Assembly (NCBI GenBank): GCA_030429005.1 | Contig: JAUIDP010000016.1 | Span: 1 to 52,205, forward strand | Direction: 5' to 3' | Origin: Gammaproteobacteria bacterium | Lineage (GTDB): Bacteria; Pseudomonadota; Gammaproteobacteria; Steroidobacterales; Woeseiaceae | DNA: 52,205 nt | Shown: positions 11,684 to 21,616 of the stretch, in pieces | Numbering within the stretch: the first letter of the stretch is position 1 | How the letters are laid out: every line of letters starts with the position of its first letter | Translations under genes and position numbers: made by a program | The notes under the pieces: generated by a model | What the model saw: the letters and a program-made list of their open reading frames with translations, nothing else | What the model was told of the DNA's origin: nothing | Database searches by the model: none

Positions 11684-12592
11684 TCAGGCGTACGCCGGCG
11701 TGACGTAGGAAACCGGCGCTTTTTCCGGGTCACTGAACGTGACTTCTTCCCAGGACGCTTCCTGCTCGAGCATTGCGCGCAACAGCTTGTTGTTGAGGTC
11801 ATGCCCGGACTTGTAGGCGCGAAATTCGCCGATGATCGGGTGACCCAGCAGGTAAACATCGCCGATGGCATCGAGAATCTTGTGAATGACGAACTCGTTG
11901 CCGTAGCGCAAGCCGTCTTCGTTCAGTATGCGGTAGTCGTCGAGCACGATGGCATTGTCCATGCTGCCGCCGAGCGTGAGGTTGCGCTCGCGTAACGCCT
12001 CGACATCGCGCAGGAAACAGAATGTACGCGCCCTGCTGACTTCCTTCAAAAAAGATGTCGATGAAAAATCGATGGTTGCGTGTTGCGATAACTTGTTGAA
12101 CACCGGGTGATTGAAATACACCTCGAAGTTCACCTTGAACCCGTTGAACGGGTGCAACTCGGCCCACTTGTCGCCGTCCTCGACGCGGATCGTTTTGCGG
12201 ATACGAATAAACTTCTTGGCGGCGTTCTGTTCTTCGATGCCGGCTGACTGCAGCAGGAAGACAAACGGGCCGGCGCTGCCGTCCATGATCGGGACTTCCG
12301 GCGCGGACAGGTCGACGTGCACATTGTCGATACCGAGACCGGCGAGTGCGGACATCAGGTGCTCCACCGTCGCAACCTTGACGCCGTCCTTGATCAGTGT
12401 CGTTCCCAGCATCGTTTCACCAACCAGCCGCGGGTCTGCCTCGATATCCACCGGCTGGTCGAGATCAACGCGTCTGAAGGTAATTCCGGAATTTTCTGCG
12501 GCGGGACGCAGTGTCATGTAGACCTTTTCGCCCGTGTGCAATCCCACACCGGTGGCACGAATCGCGGTCTTCAAAGTTCTTTGGCGCAACAT
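11684..12592 (-). CDS. lpxC: UDP-3-O-acyl-N-acetylglucosamine deacetylase LpxC
   Basis: Zinc deacetylase performing the committed step of lipid A synthesis in the cytoplasm (302 aa, family length). Metal and catalytic residues fall at the same numbers as in E. coli: Glu77-His78, His237, Asp241 and His264. It is the last gene of the division cluster, 191 bases downstream of ftsZ, with a GC-rich hairpin in the gap. It may therefore have its own promoter, but I cannot point to one with confidence. In E. coli LpxC level is set by FtsH proteolysis of the C-terminal tail; the tail here (VSYVTPAYA) is short and differs. Confidence 0.98.
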   Translation of the reverse strand: MLRQRTLKTAIRATGVGLHTGEKVYMTLRPAAENSGITFRRVDLDQPVDIEADPRLVGETMLGTTLIKDGVKVATVEHLMSALAGLGIDNVHVDLSAPEVPIMDGSAGPFVFLLQSAGIEEQNAAKKFIRIRKTIRVEDGDKWAELHPFNGFKVNFEVYFNHPVFNKLSQHATIDFSSTSFLKEVSRARTFCFLRDVEALRERNLTLGGSMDNAIVLDDYRILNEDGLRYGNEFVIHKILDAIGDVYLLGHPIIGEFRAYKSGHDLNNKLLRAMLEQEASWEEVTFSDPEKAPVSYVTPAYA

Positions 12593-12721
12593 GAAGTATC
12601 TATGTCAAAGATTTGTGCCGGGAAGACTAGCATAAAGCCCTAAAACCCGCCACGAATTCAAACCCTTAGACGTATTCTGCAAGTGTTTTTTCAACTGTCG
12701 CCCGACAGGGGCAGTGAAGGT

Positions 12722-12747
12722 GCCGGCCCGGGTTGAACCGGGCCGGC
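12722..12747 (-). terminator. GC-rich hairpin after ftsZ, possible attenuator or weak terminator
   Basis: A perfect 10-bp stem (12722-12731 with 12738-12747) around a 6-base loop, 37 bases downstream of the ftsZ stop. No T-run follows on the minus strand. It may instead slow RNA polymerase or protect the 3' end of the ftsZ message, lowering lpxC expression relative to ftsZ. Confidence 0.5.
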
Positions 12748-12783
12748 CAAGCGGAGAACTTGCAGTAACGACGTCGCGAGTCG

Positions 12784-13929
12784 TCAGTCTGCCTGGCGCC
12801 TCAGAAACGCCGGAATATCGAGCAGGTCTTCCTGCAACCCGGCATCCTCGAGACCATCACCGACAGCACGTTGCCGTTGCACGGTCGGCTTTTCGAGACC
12901 ATGGTAATTCGGCTCGGCAGCTGCCGCGATCGGGCGCTTGACGATGCGCATCGGCGACTCGGCGCTGGTCGCGTTCTTGCCCAGGCCCGTCGCAACGACA
13001 GTCACCCGAATGCGGTCGGTCATGTTCGGGTCGATTACGGTACCGACGACGACCGTCGCATTGTCCGATGCAAACTCCTTGATCGTACTGCCAACTTCCT
13101 GGAACTCGCCGATCGACAGGTCCATGCCCGCTGTGACGTTGGCCAGGATGCCGTTCGCGCCGGCGAGGTTGATGTCTTCGAGCAGCGGGCTCGAGATTGC
13201 AGCTTCTGCTGCCTCGCGCGCGCGGCCTTCGCCGGCCGACTCGCCGGAGCCCATCATCGCCATGCCCATTTCCGACATGACTGTGCGTACGTCGGCAAAG
13301 TCGACGTTGATCAGTCCCGGCCGGGTGATCAGTTCGGCAATACCCTGCACCGCGCCCTGCAGTACCTGGTTCGCAGACCGGAATGCATCCAGCAGAGTCG
13401 TCTCGCCACCCAGCACCGCCAGCAGCTTTTCATTCGGGATGGTAATCAGCGAATCCACGTACTTGCCGAGTTCGCTGATACCCTGGTCGGCGATCGAGAG
13501 GCGTTTGCCACCTTCCATTTCAAACGGCTTGGTCACAACGGCAACCGTCAGGATGCCGAGTTCCTTGGCGACCTGTGCAACAACCGGCGCCGCGCCGGTA
13601 CCGGTACCGCCGCCCATGCCCGCCGTAATGAACAACATATCCGCACCCTCGATGACTTCGAGTATCCGGTCGCGATCTTCCATGGCTGCCTGGCGGCCGA
13701 TATCCGGATCGGCACCCGCACCGAGGCCCTTCGTGATATTGCAGCCGATCTGCAATGCCGTCCGTACCTTGGCAGTCTTGAGTGCCTGCGCATCGGTATT
13801 GGCGCAAATAAAGTCGACACCCTCGATCCCTGTATCGACCATGTGTGCCACGGCATTCCCGCCGCCGCCACCGACACCGATGACTTTTATCACAGCGCTC
13901 TGGCTGTGCGCGTCCATTAGTTCAAACAT
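12784..13929 (-). CDS. ftsZ: Cell division GTPase FtsZ
   Basis: Tubulin homologue that polymerises into the Z-ring (381 aa; E. coli 383). The GTP-binding signature GGGTGTG is at 106-112, the N-terminal glycine-rich loop GVGGGGGNAV is near 18-26, and NTDAQAL is present. A variable linker leads to the conserved C-terminal peptide DLLDIPAFLRRQ, which binds FtsA and ZipA. A strong SD, GGAGGAAGACTAA, precedes the ATG. It follows ftsA by 39 bases, the longest gap among the division genes, consistent with high independent translation. Confidence 0.99.
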   Translation of the reverse strand: MFELMDAHSQSAVIKVIGVGGGGGNAVAHMVDTGIEGVDFICANTDAQALKTAKVRTALQIGCNITKGLGAGADPDIGRQAAMEDRDRILEVIEGADMLFITAGMGGGTGTGAAPVVAQVAKELGILTVAVVTKPFEMEGGKRLSIADQGISELGKYVDSLITIPNEKLLAVLGGETTLLDAFRSANQVLQGAVQGIAELITRPGLINVDFADVRTVMSEMGMAMMGSGESAGEGRAREAAEAAISSPLLEDINLAGANGILANVTAGMDLSIGEFQEVGSTIKEFASDNATVVVGTVIDPNMTDRIRVTVVATGLGKNATSAESPMRIVKRPIAAAAEPNYHGLEKPTVQRQRAVGDGLEDAGLQEDLLDIPAFLRRQAD

Positions 13930-13968
13930 TTAGTCTTCCTCCGCTTGTAAATCTCTTCCAAGTTACTT

Positions 13969-15207
13969 TTAGAATTGTCCGTTGAACCACGCTTTCATGC
14001 GGTCCCAGACATCGCCCAAATTGCTGCTGATCGGCGTACTGCGTGTAGTTCTGCGCGACAGGCTTTCGAAGCCGTACAACAACAATCCAACCCCCGTGGC
14101 GTGGATCGGATTGCGAACCACGTCCATGAGTCCTTCGACATACTGCGGTGCACCCAGGCGCACCGGCATATGAAACACTTCCTCTGCAAGCTCGACGGCG
14201 CCTTCCATCTTGGCGCTGCCACCGGTAATTACGATGCCCGCCGCGATCAGCTCCTCGAAGCCTGAACGCCGCAACTCATCGCGGATCAGGCCGAAGAGTT
14301 CCTCGTAGCGCGGTTCGACGATCTCCGCGAGCGTTTGTCGCGCCAGCCGGCGTGAGGGCCGGTCGCCGACGCTCGGCACCTCGATGGTCTCGTCCGGATT
14401 GGCCAATTGCGACAGCGCGCAGGCGTACTTGATCTTGATCTCTTCGGCGTACTGCGTCGGCGTTCGCATCGACACGGCGATGTCATTGGTTACCTGGTCA
14501 CCCGCAATCGGGATGACGGCCGTGTGCTGGATCGCGCCTCCGAGGAACACGGCAATGTCGGTCGTGCCGCCACCGATATCGACGATGCAGGACCCCAGTT
14601 CCTTCTCGTCATCCGTTAGCACCGAGTAGCTCGACGCCAGCTGTTCGAGAACGATGTCGTCGACTTCCAGGCCGCAGCGCTGCACACACTTGACGATGTT
14701 CTGTGCTGCGCTCTCTGCACCGGTCACCATGTGGACCTTTGCCTCGAGACGCACACCGGACATGCCGACCGGTTCGCGAATACCGCCCTGGTTATCGATA
14801 AGAAATTCCTGCGGCAGAATGTGCAGGATCTTCTGGTCGGCCGGGATCGCCACGGCGCGCGCCGCATCGATCACCCGGTCAACGTCACCGGCACTCACTT
14901 CGCTGTCGCGCACGCCGACAATTCCGTGTGAATTCAGACTGCGGACATGACTGCCAGCGATGCCGGTGGTCACCGAGTGAATATCGCAACCTGCCATCAG
15001 TTCTGCTTCTTCCACGGCACGCTGGATCGAGTGCACGGTCGACTCGATGTTGACGACAACGCCGCGTTTGAGTCCGCGGGACGGGTGCGAGCCGATGCCC
15101 ACGACTTCGATGCCGCCGTCATCGTTGATCTCGCCCACGATCGCGACGACCTTGGACGTTCCAATGTCGAGACCTACGATCAGGTTTTTGTCACCGCGTT
15201 TGGACAT
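13969..15207 (-). CDS. ftsA: Cell division actin-like protein FtsA
   Basis: Actin-family ATPase that tethers FtsZ to the inner membrane and recruits late division proteins (412 aa, E. coli 420). The N-terminal VGLDIGTSKVVA phosphate-1 motif, the central DIGGGTTDIAVF motif and GGSAKMEG are visible. The C-terminus, DRMKAWFNGQF, is the amphipathic membrane-targeting helix. One base separates its start from the ftsQ stop, so translation is probably coupled. Confidence 0.98.
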   Translation of the reverse strand: MSKRGDKNLIVGLDIGTSKVVAIVGEINDDGGIEVVGIGSHPSRGLKRGVVVNIESTVHSIQRAVEEAELMAGCDIHSVTTGIAGSHVRSLNSHGIVGVRDSEVSAGDVDRVIDAARAVAIPADQKILHILPQEFLIDNQGGIREPVGMSGVRLEAKVHMVTGAESAAQNIVKCVQRCGLEVDDIVLEQLASSYSVLTDDEKELGSCIVDIGGGTTDIAVFLGGAIQHTAVIPIAGDQVTNDIAVSMRTPTQYAEEIKIKYACALSQLANPDETIEVPSVGDRPSRRLARQTLAEIVEPRYEELFGLIRDELRRSGFEELIAAGIVITGGSAKMEGAVELAEEVFHMPVRLGAPQYVEGLMDVVRNPIHATGVGLLLYGFESLSRRTTRSTPISSNLGDVWDRMKAWFNGQF

Positions 15208-15208
15208 C

Positions 15209-16021
15209 CTAGGGCTTGCCTCGCAATGCCAGCATGTTCTGGGCTTCGTTTTCCGGATCGGAGACCGGCGTGTTGGAGCCGTTCATCCAGCCAATGGTGA
15301 AACCGTTGCTGTAACGCATGTCGACGTACTCGATATCCTCGGCGCGGCTGGTGATGATGTCCGCGACGATGTCGAGAAACAGTTCCGTGCGGTCTTCAAT
15401 ATTGCGTCGGCCGAGGCGTATCTCGACTCCGTTTTGCAACGTCATTTCCCAGGCGCCGCGCGGGTCCAGGTAGACCCGCCGAAGGTCGAGGCCGACCGGG
15501 ATCAGGCGGTCACGCACGGCCAGGTAGCGCCGCGCGACATCGCCCGAACGCCCCTCCGGCCCGCTCAGTCGCGGCAACTCCGCCGGCACGTGCCGGACGC
15601 TGTTGACGAAGAGCTCGCCACGCACGTTGAGCAATCCGCTCTCACCCCAGATCGCGGCCGGCACCTGTTCGGTCACCGTGATGCGCAGCCGGCTGGGCCA
15701 ACGCCGCGCCACCGTTGCCGAATCGATCCACGGCATTGCGACAATGCGTTGCTGGATACGTGCGAGGTCGGCGCTGACAAAACCGTCTTCCAGCTCATCC
15801 GCGATCGCTTCCTCGATCTGCAGGGCCGTCACCCGCTGGAACGGACCGTTGATCTCGATCGAGCGAATCTGCCGATCCAGCATGCTGGAACTCAACTGGT
15901 AGGTACCGATGACGACGGCAACCGCTGCCAGCGGCCCGAGCACGAGACTCGCCCGGATCTGCGGCATGCGCCATTGCACTGTCTTTTTCGGCTTGCGCCG
16001 TTTCGCCTGTTTACGCGCCAT
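15209..16021 (-). CDS. ftsQ: Cell division protein FtsQ
   Basis: Bitopic inner-membrane protein of the FtsQLB complex (270 aa). It has a basic cytoplasmic N-terminus (residues 1-20), one transmembrane helix (about 27-45), a POTRA domain (about 52-120, IRSIEINGPFQRVT) and a periplasmic beta domain with DLRRVYLDPRGAWEM. Its first 11 bases overlap the end of ddlB. Length and position match the family. Confidence 0.96.
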   Translation of the reverse strand: MARKQAKRRKPKKTVQWRMPQIRASLVLGPLAAVAVVIGTYQLSSSMLDRQIRSIEINGPFQRVTALQIEEAIADELEDGFVSADLARIQQRIVAMPWIDSATVARRWPSRLRITVTEQVPAAIWGESGLLNVRGELFVNSVRHVPAELPRLSGPEGRSGDVARRYLAVRDRLIPVGLDLRRVYLDPRGAWEMTLQNGVEIRLGRRNIEDRTELFLDIVADIITSRAEDIEYVDMRYSNGFTIGWMNGSNTPVSDPENEAQNMLALRGKP

Positions 16022-17012
16022 TCGCTGCTACCTCGGTAGGTGTTGCACGGGTGTCGGCCCGGACGCTCGTTTCGAGGATCCGCCAACACAGCTCCGCAAA
16101 GTCGATGCCTGCCTGCTTCGCCGCCATCGGGACCAGGCTGTGACTGGTCATGCCCGGCACCGTGTTGACTTCGAGAACCATCGGTTGTCCGTCCGCGCCG
16201 GTCATGAAATCAACCCGACCCCAGCCGCTGCAGCCGAGCTCGGCAAACGCCGCAACGGCGATTTCGGCATAGCGTTGCTCCATCGCCGGGTCGCTGGTAC
16301 CCGGGCAGTGATACTGCGTACTGTCGGCTTCGTACTTCGCCGCATAGTCGTAGAAGACGCGCGGTGTCTCGATGCGGATGCTCGGTAGTGCCTCACCCTG
16401 CAGCACCGACACCGTGACTTCGTCGCCATCGATGCAGCGCTCGGCCAGCGCCTCGCTACCGAACTGCAGTGCGAGCGCCACGGCCGCATCGAGTTCGTCC
16501 TGCCGCGTGACCTTGCTCATGCCAACGCTCGAACCCTGCCCGGCCGGCTTCAGGATCATCGGCAGACCGATTTCCTCCATTGCCCTGGCCGCATCACCGG
16601 GCTGGCGAATCACCGTGTAGTCGGGCGTAGGTATACCGGCGGCCTCGAACAGGTGCTTACTGCGCACCTTGTCCATCGCGATCGCCGACGCCATGACACC
16701 GCTGCCGGTGTACGGCGTATCCAGCCACTCCAGCGCACCCTGCAGCGTGCCATCTTCGCCACCCGGCCCGTGCAGGGCGATCCAGGCACGCTCAAAGCCG
16801 GCGGCGGCAAAGTCGGTCAACGAACGCGTGGCCGGATCCCAGCCCTCTGCATCGACACCGCGGCTCTGCAGCGCCTGCAGGACCGCGTTGCCGGTTTCGA
16901 GCGATACCTCGCGCTCGCTGGAAAAGCCGCCGTACATCACGGCGACACGGCCGAAGTCGCGTGCAGACCGCACGTGCTGACGCTGTTCGCGCAGGGAAAT
17001 GAAATCGGTCAT
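16011..17012 (-). CDS. ddlB: D-alanine--D-alanine ligase
   Basis: ATP-grasp ligase that makes the D-Ala-D-Ala dipeptide for MurF (333 aa, about 25 longer than E. coli DdlB). The N-terminal VMYGGFSSEREVSLETG loop, the mid-domain GQGSSVGMSKV and the metal-binding end MVLEVNTVPGMTSHSLVP are present. The extra length is mainly a polar N-terminal extension of about 20 residues. The upstream ATG is supported because it overlaps the murB stop by 4 bases, like its neighbours; an internal start is possible. Confidence 0.96.
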   Translation of the reverse strand: MTDFISLREQRQHVRSARDFGRVAVMYGGFSSEREVSLETGNAVLQALQSRGVDAEGWDPATRSLTDFAAAGFERAWIALHGPGGEDGTLQGALEWLDTPYTGSGVMASAIAMDKVRSKHLFEAAGIPTPDYTVIRQPGDAARAMEEIGLPMILKPAGQGSSVGMSKVTRQDELDAAVALALQFGSEALAERCIDGDEVTVSVLQGEALPSIRIETPRVFYDYAAKYEADSTQYHCPGTSDPAMEQRYAEIAVAAFAELGCSGWGRVDFMTGADGQPMVLEVNTVPGMTSHSLVPMAAKQAGIDFAELCWRILETSVRADTRATPTEVAANGA

Positions 17013-17908
17013 TGCGATACCTCGCCGACAATCCGTACTTCGTGCAGCAACTCGACGCCGTGTTCCTCGCGTACCGTATGGCGGACATGTTCGATGAGCG
17101 CCTCGATATCGGTCGCAGTCGCGCCGTCACTGTTGATGATGAAATTGGCGTGTTTTGACGAAACCTCCGCGCCGCCGATACGAAAGCCTTTCAGTCCCGC
17201 TGCTTCGATCAGCCGAGCCGCGTGGTCGCCCGGCGGATTGCGGAACACCGAGCCGCAACTCGGCAGCCCCAAAGGTTGCGTCGTCTTGCGTCGCTCCAGC
17301 ATCGCGTCGAGGTTTTGCCTGCTCGCTTTCACATCCGGTTCAAAGCGGAACGTGCCCTCGATAAACCACTCGTTTGATGGGCCTTTCACGCTGCGATAGC
17401 CGACGCTGTACTCGGCAGGTGCGCGTTCATGGATTTCGCCTTGCCGGTCGATGCTGCGCACCGACTCGACGCGTTCCCAGGTCTCACCGCCGTGTGCGCC
17501 GGCGTTCATCGCCAGAGCACCGCCGACCGTCCCCGGTATGCCGGCGAAGAACTCGGAAGGCCCGATCTCCCAGCGCAGGCAATGACGTGCCAGTTGTGTG
17601 CACGGAACGCCGCTGCCTGCCTTCACGAGATAGGTCTCGACGCGCTCGATATCGCGCAGAATCCTTCCGGCCGAGATCACGACGCCGCGAATTCCGCCGT
17701 CGCGAACCAACAGGTTGCTGCCGGCGCCGTGCCAGAAAACATCGATGGCCGGATCGAGTTCCGCCAGGAACTGCGACAGGCCCTCGATGCTGGCCGGCCG
17801 GAAAAACAGTTCGGCGGGGCCACCGGTACGCCAGGACGTGTGCCGGCTCATCGGCTCGTTCTCACGCAGTTCTCCGAGCTCCATTGCGGGTTTCTCGGCC
17901 GCCATCAT
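17009..17908 (-). CDS. murB: UDP-N-acetylenolpyruvoylglucosamine reductase MurB
   Basis: FAD-dependent reductase that converts the MurA product to UDP-MurNAc (299 aa). The FAD-binding segments [12 protein letters not shown] and [20 protein letters not shown] are intact. YSVGYR, the GSVFRNP serine proton donor and the final EVRIVGE segment are present. Its length fits the shorter type II MurB that lacks the extra loop of the 342-aa E. coli enzyme. It overlaps murC and ddlB by 4 bases each. Confidence 0.97.
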   Translation of the reverse strand: MMAAEKPAMELGELRENEPMSRHTSWRTGGPAELFFRPASIEGLSQFLAELDPAIDVFWHGAGSNLLVRDGGIRGVVISAGRILRDIERVETYLVKAGSGVPCTQLARHCLRWEIGPSEFFAGIPGTVGGALAMNAGAHGGETWERVESVRSIDRQGEIHERAPAEYSVGYRSVKGPSNEWFIEGTFRFEPDVKASRQNLDAMLERRKTTQPLGLPSCGSVFRNPPGDHAARLIEAAGLKGFRIGGAEVSSKHANFIINSDGATATDIEALIEHVRHTVREEHGVELLHEVRIVGEVSQ

Positions 17909-19329
17909 GAGTGCACCTTCAGGTTCGGTTTTTTGCGCAGCATCTCGGGCAGGCCTGCAGCATAGGCTCCGATATCGCCGGCACCCATGGTCAGTACCAG
18001 GTCGCCGTCCTCGACGAGGCCATCGAGAACCGGCAGCAAATCATCCAGCGATTCGACGAACACCGGCTCCACGGCACCGCGCGAACGCACGGCCCGCGCA
18101 ATCGCCCTGCCATCCGCCCCGGCGATCGGTGCTTCGCCCGCGGCGTACACGTCAAGCACAATGGCAACATCGGCTTCGGACAGCACGACGGCAAAGTCGT
18201 CCATCAGGTCGCGTGTGCGCGAATAGCGATGCGGCTGGAAGACCAGCACGATACGCCGCTCCGGCCAGCCGGAGCGGGCCGCGGCCAACGTCGCAGCGAT
18301 CTCGGTCGGGTGGTGCCCGTAGTCGTCGATCATCATGATCTTGCCAGCCGCGGTTTCGATCTCGCCATGCGACTGGAAGCGGCGGTCGATGCCTTCGAAT
18401 TTTTCGAGCGCGCCGACAACGGCGTCGTCGGCAATCTGCAGTTCGTCGGCGACGGCGATCGCGGCGAGCGCATTGCGCACGTTGTGCAGGCCCGGAAGGC
18501 GCAGTGAAATTCGCAGCGCATCGCGATCGCCCGGACGAATCACGTCGAATGACGACACGCCGGATGCGAATTCAATATTGGTCGCACGTACGTCGGCCGT
18601 CTCGTTGACACCGTAGGTCACGACAGAACGGCCGATGTCACCCAGGACCTGGTTGACACCATCGTCGTCGCTGCAAACGACCGCCAGGCCGTAAAATGGC
18701 AGGTTGTGCAGGAACTCAACAAAACTGGAGCGCAGTTTTTCGATATCGCCGTCGTAGGTCGACATGTGATCCGCATCGATATTGGTGACTACGGCCAGCA
18801 TCGGCTTCAGATGCACGAACGATGCATCGCTCTCGTCAGCCTCTGCGACCAGGTAGTCGCCCTGGCCCAGGCGCGCATTGGCATCCGCACTCTTCAGCCG
18901 CCCGCCAATCACGAAGGTTGGATCGAGACCGCCTTCGGCCAGCACGCTGGCGACCAGGCTCGTCGTGGTCGTCTTGCCGTGCGTGCCGGCAACCGCGATC
19001 GAGTAGCGAAACCGCATCAGTTCCGCCAGCATTTCGGCACGCTGTACGACGGGCATCAGTTTCTTGCGCGCAGCAACAACCTCGGCATTGGTTTCATCGA
19101 CCGCGCTGGAGACGACAACGGCATCTGCGTTGGCAATGTTCTCGGCAGCGTGGCCGATGAATACAGTCGCGCCCTGCTGTTCCAGGCGCCTTGTTTGCTT
19201 GTTCGGCTTCAGGTCGGAACCCTGTACGTTGTAGCCGAGGTTCAGCATTACCTCGGCTATACCGGACATGCCGGAGCCACCGATTCCGATGAAATGAACA
19301 CAATGAATTCTGCGCATCCGCTTGATCAT
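17905..19329 (-). CDS. murC: UDP-N-acetylmuramate--L-alanine ligase MurC
   Basis: First amino-acid ligase of the peptidoglycan stem peptide (474 aa). The N-terminal Rossmann motif [12 protein letters not shown] and the ATP loop [12 protein letters not shown] mark MurC. The ATG at 19329 was chosen because it overlaps the murG stop by 4 bases and gives a normal N-terminus; the frame is open 39 codons further into murG but is not protein-like there. Confidence 0.98.
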   Translation of the reverse strand: MIKRMRRIHCVHFIGIGGSGMSGIAEVMLNLGYNVQGSDLKPNKQTRRLEQQGATVFIGHAAENIANADAVVVSSAVDETNAEVVAARKKLMPVVQRAEMLAELMRFRYSIAVAGTHGKTTTTSLVASVLAEGGLDPTFVIGGRLKSADANARLGQGDYLVAEADESDASFVHLKPMLAVVTNIDADHMSTYDGDIEKLRSSFVEFLHNLPFYGLAVVCSDDDGVNQVLGDIGRSVVTYGVNETADVRATNIEFASGVSSFDVIRPGDRDALRISLRLPGLHNVRNALAAIAVADELQIADDAVVGALEKFEGIDRRFQSHGEIETAAGKIMMIDDYGHHPTEIAATLAAARSGWPERRIVLVFQPHRYSRTRDLMDDFAVVLSEADVAIVLDVYAAGEAPIAGADGRAIARAVRSRGAVEPVFVESLDDLLPVLDGLVEDGDLVLTMGAGDIGAYAAGLPEMLRKKPNLKVHS

Positions 19330-20438
19330 GCTGCGACCCCCGCCTGTTGCAGGCATATCTCGGTTATCCGGGCGAGCGCCCCCGGCCGCGCCAGTTTGCG
19401 GGCAGCTTCCGCTTTTGCCTGCAGTTGTTCGCGCGAGCTCAGCCATGCGCGCAACTGGTCAGCCAGCACCTCGGCACTGAGCATGCTTTCGTCGATAATG
19501 ACGGCAGCCCCGGCATCCGCCAGTGGCCGCGCATTCGCAGTCTGGTGATCATCGACGGCGCCCGGAAACGGCACGAACAGCGCCGGCAAGCCAACCGCAC
19601 ATAGCTCGGCAACAGTCAGCGCGCCGGAGCGACACACGACCAGGTCTGCCCACGCATAGGCAGCCGCCATGTCCTCGATAAAGGCATGCAGATCGACGTC
19701 AACGTTGTACCGCGCGTACGCCGCACGCGCCTCGTCAATCGTCCGTTCGCCGCACTGGTGCCGCACCAGCGGCCGCTCGGAAGCTGGCAGTTTCGCCAAC
19801 GCCGCCGGGACCGCAAGGTTCAGTGCGAGGGCACCCTGGCTGCCACCTACGACCAGCAAACGCAGTGGCCCCTGTCGTCCGGTATAGCGGGCGGCAGGGG
19901 CCGGCACTGCAGCGATGTCCTTGCGAACCGGGTTGCCCACGGTCTCCGCAACGACACTGGAATTAAAACTGCCCGGGAAGGCTTGCAGCACAACCCGGGC
20001 AAGACGCGCCAGAAGACGGTTGGTTAGGCCGGCGGCCGCATTCTGCTCGTGGATCACGAGCGGCCGGCGGGTCAGCCAGGCGGCAAAACCGCCGGGCCCT
20101 GCAACGAAACCACCCATGCCGAGAACGGCTGATGGGCGGCGACGCCAGATAACTGCGAGTGCCTGCATGACGGCCCATGCAAGCTGGAACGGTGCGACCA
20201 GCAGCGCCAGGACACCCTTGCGCCGCAATCCCTTGATGCTGATCCATTCAATATCGATGCCGGCCGCGGGGATAACCCGCGCCTCGAGCCCACGCTGCGT
20301 GCCGAGCCAGACGACCGACTGGTTTTCGGCCTGCAACGCGCGGGCGACGGCAAGCGCGGGATACACATGCCCGCCGGTACCGCCCGCCATGACCAGGACA
20401 GGCTTGTTCAATGCCGGATTCATGCTGGCGGCGCTCAT
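19326..20438 (-). CDS. murG: Lipid II synthase MurG
   Basis: Membrane-associated GT-B glycosyltransferase adding GlcNAc to lipid I (370 aa). The first G-loop is [16 protein letters not shown], and the second Rossmann domain includes [12 protein letters not shown]. The donor-binding [15 protein letters not shown] segment is intact. The start at 20438 overlaps the ftsW stop by 4 bases; the long open extension upstream is inside ftsW and has no family similarity. Confidence 0.98.
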   Translation of the reverse strand: MSAASMNPALNKPVLVMAGGTGGHVYPALAVARALQAENQSVVWLGTQRGLEARVIPAAGIDIEWISIKGLRRKGVLALLVAPFQLAWAVMQALAVIWRRRPSAVLGMGGFVAGPGGFAAWLTRRPLVIHEQNAAAGLTNRLLARLARVVLQAFPGSFNSSVVAETVGNPVRKDIAAVPAPAARYTGRQGPLRLLVVGGSQGALALNLAVPAALAKLPASERPLVRHQCGERTIDEARAAYARYNVDVDLHAFIEDMAAAYAWADLVVCRSGALTVAELCAVGLPALFVPFPGAVDDHQTANARPLADAGAAVIIDESMLSAEVLADQLRAWLSSREQLQAKAEAARKLARPGALARITEICLQQAGVAA

Positions 20439-21616
20439 TGTTTTTTCCGCCGCTTGCGGTTGACCGGGGCCGCGTCGACTTTGAGTTCGTGATGAATCCT
20501 GAGCAGCAGGCCGATAGCTGCCATCGTGATGATCAGGCTGCTGCGGCCGTAGCTGATCAGCGGCAGCGTCAGGCCCTTGGTTGGCAGAATGCCCATGTTG
20601 ACGCCGATATTGATGAACGCCTGCAAACCGAGCCACGTGCCGATGCCGATCGCGAGATAGGCCTCGAAGTAGCGCTCGCTGTCTGATGCACGCAGCGCCA
20701 GCTGGAAAACGCGCCACAACAGCGCCGCGAACAGGCCGATCATTACCAGCGAGCCCAGCAGGCCGAATTCTTCGGCATAAACGGCGAAAACAAAGTCCGT
20801 GTGTGCCTCGGGCAGGTAGAAGAGCTTTTGCACGCTTTCACCGAGGCCCACACCGAACCACTCACCGCGGCCGACAGCGATCAGCGATTGCGTCAGCTGG
20901 AAGCCCGAGTTGTACGGGTCCGCCCAGGGGTCGAGGAAACCAGTCAGGCGTTTCAGGCGATAGGCCGAGGTCAGCGCCAGCGCCGTCATTGCGACCAGCG
21001 CAAGGGAAAAGAACAACGCGAAGTCGCGGATGCGTGCGCCGCCGACGAACAACATTACCAGTGCCGTCGCCAGCAGAACGATGGCCGCACCAAAGTCAGG
21101 CTGCTGCAACAGCAGTACGCAACTGACGCTGAGCACCAGCATCGGCCGCAGGAAACCGACAAAGCGCTCGCGCAACGTTTTTTGCTGGCGGACGATATAA
21201 CCTGCGAGGTAGATCAGCAGGCACAAACGCGCCGGCTCTGATACCTGCAGATTCATGATGCCGATGCGCACCCAGCGCGTTGCGCCGTTCACTTCGTAGC
21301 CGATACCCGGCACCAGAACGACGCAAAGCAATGCGATACCGGCCAGGAGCATCAGCGGACTCAGCGTCTGCCATGCGCGCATCGGTACCAGTACGCACGC
21401 GGTTGCAGCGAGTGCGCCGAGCAGCGCGGCGATCAGCTGCCGTTGCACATAGTAGAACGGCTCGCTGACGGCATTGTCGGAAACGGTGATCGATGCGGAC
21501 GCCAGCACGACGAGGCCGCCGAAGAACAGCGCACCGACGATCAACAGCAACACCGGGTCGAGCTTCAGGTGTGTGCGAATCCGGACCGGGAACGGCATTG
21601 TCGCGCTGTTGCTCAT
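20435..21616 (-). CDS. ftsW: Septal peptidoglycan polymerase FtsW
   Basis: SEDS-family glycosyltransferase that polymerises lipid II at the septum with FtsI (393 aa). About ten hydrophobic segments are seen. The loop with WADPYNSGFQLTQSLIAVGRGEWFGVGLGES-type sequence, including the Asp of WADP needed for SEDS catalysis, is present, as is the C-terminal PTKGLTLPLISYGRSS motif. It overlaps murD and murG by 4 bases each. Confidence 0.98.
   Translation of the reverse strand: MSNSATMPFPVRIRTHLKLDPVLLLIVGALFFGGLVVLASASITVSDNAVSEPFYYVQRQLIAALLGALAATACVLVPMRAWQTLSPLMLLAGIALLCVVLVPGIGYEVNGATRWVRIGIMNLQVSEPARLCLLIYLAGYIVRQQKTLRERFVGFLRPMLVLSVSCVLLLQQPDFGAAIVLLATALVMLFVGGARIRDFALFFSLALVAMTALALTSAYRLKRLTGFLDPWADPYNSGFQLTQSLIAVGRGEWFGVGLGESVQKLFYLPEAHTDFVFAVYAEEFGLLGSLVMIGLFAALLWRVFQLALRASDSERYFEAYLAIGIGTWLGLQAFINIGVNMGILPTKGLTLPLISYGRSSLIITMAAIGLLLRIHHELKVDAAPVNRKRRKKQ

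Noticed and set aside
12938-13933. Open frame (331 codons) on the plus strand opposite ftsZ
   Set aside because: ftsZ is certain on the other strand and this translation resembles no family.
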